Shown here in pieces: positions 52,021 through 60,028 of a DNA stretch of 64,000 nt. This DNA comes from Deferribacteres bacterium (GTDB lineage: Bacteria; Zhuqueibacterota; Zhuqueibacteria; Zhuqueibacterales; Geothermadaptataceae). Within the stretch, counting starts at the first letter, position 1. Every line of letters starts with the position of its first letter. The stretch is from the NCBI GenBank assembly GCA_020633675.1, contig JACKDE010000002.1, positions 62,001-126,000 of the forward strand, given 5' to 3'. A model generated the notes under the pieces. It had not been told where the DNA came from. It worked only from the letters and a program-made list of their open reading frames with translations, and did not search any database. The translations under genes were made by a program, and so were the position numbers.

Positions 52021-55000
52021 TCATAGTTCAAGCCATGTACCTGCTTCAGTAAAAATTAGCACCATTTTAAGCCGTTCAGTTTGATAGAGTGCAGCAACCG
52101 CTTCACTGAAATGCTTCACTTCATCGTGATAACCGGGCAGGGCGAGCAGTTCATCTGGCGTAGCATTGCCGATGAGGGCATCGGTCTTGAACTCCACAAG
52201 CGTGTAACCAGATTTGTCTCTCAGCAATAGATCGATTTCGTCTTCAACAATGGTCTGCTCAAACTGATAGAGAATCGGGCGTTGAACTGCAATCTGCTCT
52301 GCTGCGGTCAGCGCATTTTGCAGGTTGGCATTCTGCCAGGTGTTGTCGATATGGGCGATGATCGATTGCTCGAGGCTATCGATTTCAGAATCGCAGAATG
52401 GGTAGGCACTGTTTTTTGCTGCTGATTCCAGTTCTTCTCTTATTTGCCATTTCTGATTGATCAGCTTGTGCCGCAAACCACGGTGCACTAAACGATCGAT
52501 CAAATAGCGCCGCTCCTTTTCAGCCAGCGACTGTGGTGCTGTGCCGGCTTTTGGGTGCGCTGCCGTAGAGATTTCGAGCGGATTTCTATATCGATACACG
52601 GTTTGCCAGCCAGCGGTTGCCAGGGGCGCGCTTAAATCGGGTATGTACAGCTCACTTTTTGGTTCGGTTTTATCAACCTGTGCAACATGCATTGGTGGAG
52701 CAGGGTGATCCGATACAATCATTTGTCCCTTTAAATCTGGGACGATTTCGCATCGATGACGTTCGGCATCCCCGAAAATGCCGGTCTGCAAAATCGTGTA
52801 ATAGCTCTCCGCACCACCCGTTTCGCTAGCCGTTGCTATGAAGTGTTGTTGCGCGCGGGTCATGGCGACATACAGCAAGCGCATGCCTTCTTTGCTTTCT
52901 TCGATTTCCGCTTCTCTGATAAAATGACGATATTCCGCAATCTCCGGCAGACGCTCGCTCTTTTTGGAGCCGATGTAAACAAACGGCCAATGCGGGCTTT
53001 GTAACGATTTTTTAAAGCCATTCGAGGTGAGTTTGCTGCTGTTTCCACGCACGCCTTCCTCTGCGCCGATCAGAAAAACAACCGGAAATTCCAGCCCTTT
53101 GGCTTTGTGCATGGTCATCAGCGTCACGCTATTGGCTTGCATTTGTGCATTGCCGGTCTCGTCTACACCACGGAATTGTTTGAGCTGATCGCGGTATTCC
53201 AGGATAGAACCACTGCCTTGCGGTTGCATCGTGCCGAGAATTTCGATGAGCTGTGATAAATTCGCTTTCGCAAGCCGGCCTTCATCTGGCCCCCAGGCAT
53301 GCGCATAGCCTGCAAAAGCTTTGCTCTGTTCGAGAAAATGCAGCACAATGCGGTCGATGCTCCAGATACCGATACGCGCCAGGCATTTTTGCAGCAATTC
53401 GTGGTGGGCCGGCTGGTGCTGCTTGAGTAATTCAAATAGAGAGTGACGATTCTGGCTTTCCTTTTGCATCTCGGCGAGCAGCGTCATGAGATCTTGATCG
53501 CTCATGCGTAAGATTGGTGAACGCAGCACAGTCGCGAGCGCGATATTATCGTGCGGCATTGCCAGAAAGGATAAGAATGCAGCAACATCTTCGACTTCCC
53601 GGCGCTTGTAATATCCGCGTTTCTCTTCGATGATGTACGGCAAGCCGGTACGGATCAGTAATTTTTCGAGCATATCCGATTGCACGCTGCGGCGATAGAG
53701 AACACCGATATCGCGAAATTGCATGGGGCGGTAAGCTTGCAAATTCTTGTCGTAAATCGGCTTTTCTGTGCTCAGCCAATGCTGAATCAACGTGACGATT
53801 TTCATGGCTTCGTTTTCGCGCCGTTCAGCTGAAGAGTTGCCGCTTGCAGTTTCGAGAAGCGTGAACGAACCATACGGTGGCGCCACCGGTTTGCCCGAGA
53901 GTTCTGCGGTCGAATGCTGCTGAAATTCTTCCAGCATGCCGGCATATTCCGGTGCAGCAAAAAGCTTGTTGACCTGATCCAAAATGAGTTGTCCGGAGCG
54001 CCAGCTTTTTTCCATGGTCAGATGTTGTGCCGCGTAATGGCTTACCAGCACCTCTGCTGCCTCTCCAAGCAAGCGATAATCGCCCTGCCGGAAAGCGTAG
54101 ATGGACTGCTTGGCGTCGCCGACCAGAAAGATGGTTGGCTGCAAGCCTTTTTCAGCGGACAGGCCAGCGCCGGAGAGCAACTCATTGGCAATAGAATGGA
54201 AAATATCCCATTGAATGCGGCTGGTATCCTGAAACTCATCGACCAACAAATGGCTCATGCGCATGAAAAGATAGTAGCGCACGCCGTCATTGTCTTCTCC
54301 GTGAAAAAGATTGTAAACGCCTTCGCTGAGATCATCAAAACTGACACGTCGCGCTGCAAATTTGAGCGCGTCAAGCTCTTTGCGATAGTGCTGGTAAAGT
54401 GCGAAAATAGTTTGTGCATGTTTGTTTAGCCTGCGGCGTTGCAGTTCGTAACACATCTGCAACAGTGCTTCGCTTTGGTGCGGTTCCAGGTTTTCATCGA
54501 CCTTTTTGAGCCATTCCCATGAATCTTTTTTGAAAACGCCTGCCCGTAAATCGGTTGGATCGGCACTGTTCTCAAAGGTCGAAACAGCATTTAAGATTTT
54601 TGCGCCGGTTGCCTTGCCGATGCGCTCTCCCACTTTTTGCAAAATTGCCGCGACGATATCGACCAACTCTGCATCCGGCTCCTCGGCGTATTCCGATGCT
54701 GAAGGAAAAATAAGTTCGGCATTCTCAATTTGGTGACGCTTTTTAAGTTCGAAAAGGAAAAGCCGTTCACTTTGAAGATACGCCAACTGATCCCTGAGTT
54801 GATTGACATTGGCGTCCGGATAGGTCAGGTAGGCTTCGAGCATTTCGCGCATGGATGCAGAAAGCGCTGATTGCTCTTCGGCAATCTCAAAAAGCCGCAT
54901 ATACGCCTTTTCGTGCATCTCCTCCTGTTCGATTTTGCTGAGAATGGTAAAGGGAGTCGGAATGTGCGAGCCGGCTTCGATCGGAAATCTTTGCACCAGC

Positions 55001-55395
55001 TCCTGAAACAGGCTATCGATGGTTTGGATTTTAAGGCTTTGCGAGAAATTCAAAATCGCTTCCGCAGCCTGGCGTGCATTACGCGGTGGCCGAATGTGGG
55101 GAAAAGTGGTTGAGGCGTTTTGGTAGAATGCCCGGATTTCATCGTCGATCGCTGCGGCAGCTTCATCGTTTGCCAGCACCGAAACCGCATCGGAAAAAAT
55201 GCGTTCCTGCATTTCGGCTGCTGCTTTGCGGGTAAAGGTTACCGTCAAAATGTCCCCCGGATCGGCGCCGGCAGCGACCAGCCGCAGGTAACGCTGGCTG
55301 AGCTGATAGGTTTTGCCCGAGCCTGCAGAGGCACTGACCACGTAGGATTGGTAAGGATTGAGCGGATTGCTGCTAAAATCGCTTTCGGTCGTCAT
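52021..55395 (-). CDS. UvrD/RecB-type helicase-nuclease, AddA-like
   Basis: A 1124-residue ATP-dependent DNA helicase with a C-terminal nuclease. Walker A is VSASAGSGKTYQLSQRYLR and motif Ia is VTFTRKAAAEMQERI. Walker B is LVDEFQDTSRIQWDIF and motif III GDAKQSIYAFRQGD. Motif V is VTLMTMHKAKGLEFPVVFLI and motif VI RLLYVAMTRAQQHF. The last 150 residues have the PD-(D/E)XK motif EDEIDLLLRDKSGYTLVEFK followed by TD. It should process double-strand breaks in recombination. AddB, its usual partner, is not adjacent; the flanking genes are unrelated. It might also be a solo RecB-like nuclease. Confidence 0.9.
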   Translation of the reverse strand: MTTESDFSSNPLNPYQSYVVSASAGSGKTYQLSQRYLRLVAAGADPGDILTVTFTRKAAAEMQERIFSDAVSVLANDEAAAAIDDEIRAFYQNASTTFPHIRPPRNARQAAEAILNFSQSLKIQTIDSLFQELVQRFPIEAGSHIPTPFTILSKIEQEEMHEKAYMRLFEIAEEQSALSASMREMLEAYLTYPDANVNQLRDQLAYLQSERLFLFELKKRHQIENAELIFPSASEYAEEPDAELVDIVAAILQKVGERIGKATGAKILNAVSTFENSADPTDLRAGVFKKDSWEWLKKVDENLEPHQSEALLQMCYELQRRRLNKHAQTIFALYQHYRKELDALKFAARRVSFDDLSEGVYNLFHGEDNDGVRYYLFMRMSHLLVDEFQDTSRIQWDIFHSIANELLSGAGLSAEKGLQPTIFLVGDAKQSIYAFRQGDYRLLGEAAEVLVSHYAAQHLTMEKSWRSGQLILDQVNKLFAAPEYAGMLEEFQQHSTAELSGKPVAPPYGSFTLLETASGNSSAERRENEAMKIVTLIQHWLSTEKPIYDKNLQAYRPMQFRDIGVLYRRSVQSDMLEKLLIRTGLPYIIEEKRGYYKRREVEDVAAFLSFLAMPHDNIALATVLRSPILRMSDQDLMTLLAEMQKESQNRHSLFELLKQHQPAHHELLQKCLARIGIWSIDRIVLHFLEQSKAFAGYAHAWGPDEGRLAKANLSQLIEILGTMQPQGSGSILEYRDQLKQFRGVDETGNAQMQANSVTLMTMHKAKGLEFPVVFLIGAEEGVRGNSSKLTSNGFKKSLQSPHWPFVYIGSKKSERLPEIAEYRHFIREAEIEESKEGMRLLYVAMTRAQQHFIATASETGGAESYYTILQTGIFGDAERHRCEIVPDLKGQMIVSDHPAPPMHVAQVDKTEPKSELYIPDLSAPLATAGWQTVYRYRNPLEISTAAHPKAGTAPQSLAEKERRYLIDRLVHRGLRHKLINQKWQIREELESAAKNSAYPFCDSEIDSLEQSIIAHIDNTWQNANLQNALTAAEQIAVQRPILYQFEQTIVEDEIDLLLRDKSGYTLVEFKTDALIGNATPDELLALPGYHDEVKHFSEAVAALYQTERLKMVLIFTEAGTWLEL

Positions 55396-55444
55396 CTCTT
55401 TCGCTCTGTTTAAAAATAGCGTTTTCGTTAGACTGCGTGTTTCG

Positions 55445-56779
55445 CTATCGCAGATCAGTTGCCTTGATCGCCAGTGTCCATTGTTGAGTATTGTCTTTCG
55501 TGTAGCAGGAGACCTTCACAACGCGATCTCGACGTGGTCCGGAAAATTCCATAATCACAAAATTACGTGCGTTAACGGCGGTATCCGGAACACGCAGGTA
55601 ATTCGCATCGTTGTTTTCTGGTGGATACGTACCAGCGGTCAGTGGGGATGATGTGATTTCATAAAGTGGATAGGTACCTCGCCGCTGCATTTTTGTCACT
55701 TCGGTGCGGTGAATGTCGCCTGATAAAAAGATCACGCCACGAATACCTTCCATTTCAATCGCTTTCAGCAGGCGATCGCGCTCCTCGGCATAAATCGAGT
55801 ATTTTTCAAAACCGATAAAGGGACTGAGCACCTGCCCACCAATGGCGATGAATTTAAAGGTAGCATGACTGGCTGTCAGCGCGTCGATCAACCACTGAAA
55901 TTGATGCTCTCCCAGCATCGTACGATGGCCGGTTTTGCGATCATTGGGCGTGCGATAGTAACGATTGTCCAGCATGAAAAATTGCGCATCTGCCCACTCG
56001 AACGAAAATGTCACCCCCGGCTTGCCATCGACGCCGTAGTACGGATTGCCCCAGAAATTTTGAAAAGCTTCAAGTGTTACCGCCTTCATGCCAAAACTGC
56101 GGTCACTGTCGTTTGGCCCAAATTCGTGATCGTCCCAGATGGCATAATGGTGGGTTGCGCCCAGCAAGGGCTGCAATTCCGGCAGCGAACGAGTGTGGGT
56201 GTAGCGGTAAAAAATGCCGGTGCGGGTGTACCAGTCCGGCTCTCGCAAATATGTGTTGTCGCCGAGCCACAGCATCACATCCGGCTTGTGGCCTGCCAGG
56301 GAGGTCAGCACCTCGTAGTCACCGCCATACGGTTCGCCCGGTCGGTCGTACGGTGTGTCATTGATGTACATACAGCTTCCAACCGCTATTTTGAAAGCCG
56401 GAGGATCGGTGCGATATTGCCAAAGCGCTTGCGTTTGAAAGCGCAAGGGATAAGGCCTGTCCACTTTTTTGCCGTTGATATACAACTCATATTGGTACTT
56501 TTTGCCAGGTTGAACCTGGTCGGCGATGAGTTTGGCCGTGAACGCTGTTGATTTTTGCGTTGTCGTTTTGCTGGTTTCAAAGCGTTCACTGTTGTTTCCT
56601 GCCTCAAAATAGCGAAAGTGCACAGTCGCTGCCTGTTTGGTTTGCACCCACAACAAAACTTCGCGCATATCGCCATAGCCAACCATCGGTCCGGATTGCA
56701 GCAGGCTCTCCTGCCCCAAAAGCGACGCTGCCCACAAAAGGCCGATCATGGCTGAAATAAAAGAAAAGTTGGATTTCAC
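55445..56779 (-). CDS. PhoD-like alkaline phosphatase/phosphodiesterase
   Basis: Exported metallophosphoesterase of 444 residues. The signal peptide (FSFISAMIGLLWAASLLGQ) is followed by an N-terminal Fn3-like domain (QSGPMVGYGDMREVLLWVQT), then the PhoD core. FKIAVGSCMY, DVMLWLGDNTYLREPDW, HHYAIWDDHEFGPNDSDRSF and GVIFLSGDIHRTEVTKM carry the metal ligands. The GTG start has AGGG upstream. It is likely to release phosphate from phosphodiesters in the periplasm. It is next to the AddA-like gene (49 bases) but unrelated. Confidence 0.9.
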   Translation of the reverse strand: MKSNFSFISAMIGLLWAASLLGQESLLQSGPMVGYGDMREVLLWVQTKQAATVHFRYFEAGNNSERFETSKTTTQKSTAFTAKLIADQVQPGKKYQYELYINGKKVDRPYPLRFQTQALWQYRTDPPAFKIAVGSCMYINDTPYDRPGEPYGGDYEVLTSLAGHKPDVMLWLGDNTYLREPDWYTRTGIFYRYTHTRSLPELQPLLGATHHYAIWDDHEFGPNDSDRSFGMKAVTLEAFQNFWGNPYYGVDGKPGVTFSFEWADAQFFMLDNRYYRTPNDRKTGHRTMLGEHQFQWLIDALTASHATFKFIAIGGQVLSPFIGFEKYSIYAEERDRLLKAIEMEGIRGVIFLSGDIHRTEVTKMQRRGTYPLYEITSSPLTAGTYPPENNDANYLRVPDTAVNARNFVIMEFSGPRRDRVVKVSCYTKDNTQQWTLAIKATDLR

Positions 56780-56967
56780 GGTATTGCCCTATGTGCTTGG
56801 ATTTGAATAATCGAGAAGGTATCGAGTGATCTTTGTTAAGATTCTAAAAGCGGTGGCGAGAAGCAACATATATCCGACAATTGGTGAGAAAATTAGCGAG
56901 CTGCGGGGATTTGATAATGCAGCGCTGTGTTAGTGCGGGGGAGAGTGGGAGTTGACGACGAAAAGAC

Positions 56968-57012
56968 GTACCTGCGCAAGGCAAACTGAAGACGGTTACC
57001 TTGCGCAGGTAC
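56968..57012 (-). terminator. Inverted repeat / terminator after the dipeptidase gene
   Basis: A perfect 14-bp repeat GTACCTGCGCAAGG (56968-56981) and CCTTGCGCAGGTAC (56999-57012) with a 17-base loop. On the reverse strand it lies 25 bases after the stop and is followed by GTCTTTTCG, a weak T-tract. Confidence 0.7.
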
Positions 57013-57037
57013 CTTATTAAATGATTCGGCGATTGGC

Positions 57038-58270
57038 TCAGTTGCTGGCAGCGGCGATTTCCTCGACCTGTCTCCAGACCCGTAGCACATTGCCAGAGCA
57101 GATTTTTGCGATATCTTCTTCAGAGTAGCCTTTCTTGAGAAGCGCTTCGATCAGGTTCGGGAAGCCGCTGACGTCCTGCAAGCCTGCCGGCAGCCCAAAC
57201 ACACCATCGAAATCCGAGCCAAAACCGACATGATCAATGCCGACCAGTTGCACAACCCGGTCGATGTGTTTCACCACATCATCGACAGTTCCAATGGGAT
57301 TGGCTTTGCGTTGCTTTTGCGAATAGATGACGGCCTCGGGTGAACCATCTTTTAAATTGTTCTCCTTCAAATAATCAGCGACGCCTTCCTGGATTGTATC
57401 GTTTTGTTTTTGGAACGTCTCGCTTAAAAACGAAGAGCCAAATGCAATCATGATCACGCCGCCATTTTCGGCCAGTGCTTTCAGCATGTCGTCGCTCATG
57501 TTGCGCTCCCACCCGGGGGTGAATTGGCGCAGCGCAGAATGCGAGGCGATCACCGGTGCTTTGGTGAGCCGCAAGACCTGATAAAAGGTGCTATCCGACA
57601 CATGTGAAATGTCAACCATAATGCCGAGACGGTTCATTTCGGCAACGACATCGCGGCCAAACGGGCTGAGCCCGTTCCATTTGCGTTCGGGATCGTAGGA
57701 TGAATCGCATATTTGATTGGCTTTGCCATGTGTGAGGGTGATGTAGCGAATGCCACGCTGGTGGAAATGGGCCAAATTCTCAAGGTTATCCTCGACTGGA
57801 GCGCCATTTTCCATGCCCATCGCCAGTGCAATCTTGCCTGAGCCGAAGAGGCTCTCCACATCCGAAACCGAGGTCGCCATCGCAAATTGATCCGGCCAGT
57901 CTGTGGTGAATTTTTCCACCATGTCGATCAAGCGTTCGGCCTCGGCCTTGGCGCCGCCGGTCTCCTGAAATTCCGACGCCACGTAAATGGACATGAAAGG
58001 CACATCGAGACCACCTTCGCGGGCGCGTACGTAGTCAAAATCTCCCAGCTCCGTACGTCCGGAAATATCTTCAAAGTATTCTGTCATGCGATAGGGGATA
58101 TCGACATGAGTGTCGACAATGATGTTTTGCTGAGCGAGTGCATCGGCCTTCGCCTGCAAGTCGGTTTCACTGCTGGCGGACTGCTGGGCCGCTTCTTCAG
58201 AACCACAGCCAATCGCGAAAAGTCCCAAAATAACAACAGTTGCCAGTCCGATCATTTGATTCGCTTTCAT
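57038..58270 (-). CDS. M19-family membrane dipeptidase lipoprotein
   Basis: Exported zinc dipeptidase of 410 residues. The leader MIGLATVVILGLFAIGC ends with a lipobox-like LFAIGC (Cys22), so it is probably anchored. Metal and catalytic residues are visible in IIVDTHVDIPYRM, LAMGMENGAPVEDNL, DISHVSDSTFYQVL, IASHSALRQFTPGWERNMSD and VGFGSDFDGVFGLP. GAGGAAGG lies just before the ATG. It would hydrolyse dipeptides in the periplasm. Confidence 0.92.
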   Translation of the reverse strand: MKANQMIGLATVVILGLFAIGCGSEEAAQQSASSETDLQAKADALAQQNIIVDTHVDIPYRMTEYFEDISGRTELGDFDYVRAREGGLDVPFMSIYVASEFQETGGAKAEAERLIDMVEKFTTDWPDQFAMATSVSDVESLFGSGKIALAMGMENGAPVEDNLENLAHFHQRGIRYITLTHGKANQICDSSYDPERKWNGLSPFGRDVVAEMNRLGIMVDISHVSDSTFYQVLRLTKAPVIASHSALRQFTPGWERNMSDDMLKALAENGGVIMIAFGSSFLSETFQKQNDTIQEGVADYLKENNLKDGSPEAVIYSQKQRKANPIGTVDDVVKHIDRVVQLVGIDHVGFGSDFDGVFGLPAGLQDVSGFPNLIEALLKKGYSEEDIAKICSGNVLRVWRQVEEIAAASN

Positions 58271-58354
58271 CCTTCCTCCAACTGATTTAAATAAATAATA
58301 TGAGAATTGCGTCGTGTTTCTGTCGCTTGCAAGTTAAGCGATGGGCTGAACCAA

Positions 58355-60028
58355 TCAGCCGTTGCGCTTCAGAATCAAGATGGTGAGATCATCGTGTTGA
58401 GGTTGCTTTTCAACATGCTTTTCGACGCGTTTCAGAATGGCATCGAGAATATCTTGTGCCGATGCATCTTTGTGGCTGGTGATAAAATCACGGACATATT
58501 GACGCACTGGCTCAAAGCCGAGCGGTTTCATCTTTTCGTTCATCGCTTCGACAAGACCATCAGTGTAGAAAACAACGATTTCGCCCGGAGCAAGGCGGAT
58601 CGTTCGTTCCGTACCCGGACATTTTTCCACCACGCCGAGCGGTGGGCTTGAGCTTTTCAGTAAATCCTCTCCACCGGACTTTCGCAGCACAATCGGGTGG
58701 TTGTGGCCGGCGTTCTGATAGGTCAGGTCGCCTGAATTATGGTCGTATAGGCAAAAGAAGAAGGTCGCAAAAATTTTTTCAGTGGCCGATTCGCGAAACA
58801 ACGTATTGATGTTGTTGACAATGTTTTCGGGCCGGCTTTCGTAACTGATTTGCGCGCGCAGGCTACCCTGCAAGCTTGACATCAAAAGAGCCGCACCAAT
58901 GCCTTTGCCGATGACATCGCTAATGACAATGCCAATTCCCTCATCACGTACCTTCAGTACATCGTAATAGTCACCGCCGACATAATTGCGCGCGCGGGAA
59001 TAGGCCGCCATGTCGGTGTTGGGCACCTCTGGCAATTGTCGTGGCAGCAATTGCCCCTGAATCTCTTTGGCCAGTTCTAATTCGTTGTCGATCTTGCGCT
59101 TTGCCAGCGCTTCGGAATAGAGCATGCTGTTTTCCAGCGCCATGACGCCCTGGATTGCCAGGCTTTCGAGCAGGCTGATATTGCGAAGATCGAGTCTGCG
59201 GCCTGCTGGAGATGTGCGCAAGATGACGACGCCGAGCACGGAGCGTTGGGTCTTTCGTAAATTGAATTGGTTGCGGGAGAGCAATGGCAAAGCAAGCATG
59301 CGATAAATGTTGTTTTCTGCCTTGTGGATATTTTTAAAAAAAGCCTGCTCACCGTTTGGGTGCATAATGTAGCTGGTGCTGTCGCGTTCGATACGTTGCG
59401 CCAATTTTTTGAGCTGAAGGACCATCCGGTCGCCCTCGCCGATGGACTTGAAATTGCGGCTCAAACGAATTTCCCATTCATTGTTTTCGTTTGGCAGCCA
59501 CAGCGTCGCATCTTTGGCGTGCGACACCGCCATGATACCATCGAGTACCGTATTGAGTACCTCGTCGAGCATGTTTTTGCTCTGAATTTCACGGGTGATC
59601 TTGAGAAGCGTAGCCTGTACAAATTCGGTGGTGTTCGAAAAGATCTTATCTTCGGGAAACTCGCCATCAGGGTAGTAGAAATGGATACTGGTGCTGCCGA
59701 TTTGTACACAATCAAAATTGGAAAGCTTGACCTCTGTGGCTGGTTCACCGTTGACGAGCAGGCCATTTTTGCTTTTCAGGTCTTCAATGTGGAAGCTGTT
59801 GCCTTCATACATCAGGCAGGCGTGATTTCTGGAAACAGAACTGTCATCAAGGAAAATCTCACACGATTTATCCCTGCCGATCACGTAATCTTTTGAGAAA
59901 AGATAGATGGTGTTGTCGTTGCCGGCATTGTCGACCAAGCGGATTTTTGCCTTAAAGCGCCGCTCGCCACAATATTCGCAATAGAGAGGATTACCGGCAA
60001 CCTGCTTGCCGCAGCGTTCACATTTCAT
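58355..60028 (-). CDS. Zn-ribbon/FHA/GAF/PP2C (SpoIIE-type) phosphatase
   Basis: A 557-residue cytosolic phosphatase. A four-Cys zinc ribbon (Cys3, Cys6, Cys17, Cys20) is followed by an FHA domain (YVIGRDKSCEIFLDDSSVSR, SKNGLLVNG; residues 48-95). A GAF-like domain (about 135-320) and a SpoIIE/PP2C domain (about 340-557) come next: ELAKEIQGQLLPRQLP, NYVGGDYYDVLKV, GIGIVISDVIGKGIGAALLM, QNAGHNHPIVLR, HDDLTILILK. Its ATG overlaps the stop of the receptor kinase gene (ATGA), so the FHA domain may read the kinase's phosphothreonines and the phosphatase reverse them. This is the RsbU-like family. Confidence 0.92.
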   Translation of the reverse strand: MKCERCGKQVAGNPLYCEYCGERRFKAKIRLVDNAGNDNTIYLFSKDYVIGRDKSCEIFLDDSSVSRNHACLMYEGNSFHIEDLKSKNGLLVNGEPATEVKLSNFDCVQIGSTSIHFYYPDGEFPEDKIFSNTTEFVQATLLKITREIQSKNMLDEVLNTVLDGIMAVSHAKDATLWLPNENNEWEIRLSRNFKSIGEGDRMVLQLKKLAQRIERDSTSYIMHPNGEQAFFKNIHKAENNIYRMLALPLLSRNQFNLRKTQRSVLGVVILRTSPAGRRLDLRNISLLESLAIQGVMALENSMLYSEALAKRKIDNELELAKEIQGQLLPRQLPEVPNTDMAAYSRARNYVGGDYYDVLKVRDEGIGIVISDVIGKGIGAALLMSSLQGSLRAQISYESRPENIVNNINTLFRESATEKIFATFFFCLYDHNSGDLTYQNAGHNHPIVLRKSGGEDLLKSSSPPLGVVEKCPGTERTIRLAPGEIVVFYTDGLVEAMNEKMKPLGFEPVRQYVRDFITSHKDASAQDILDAILKRVEKHVEKQPQHDDLTILILKRNG

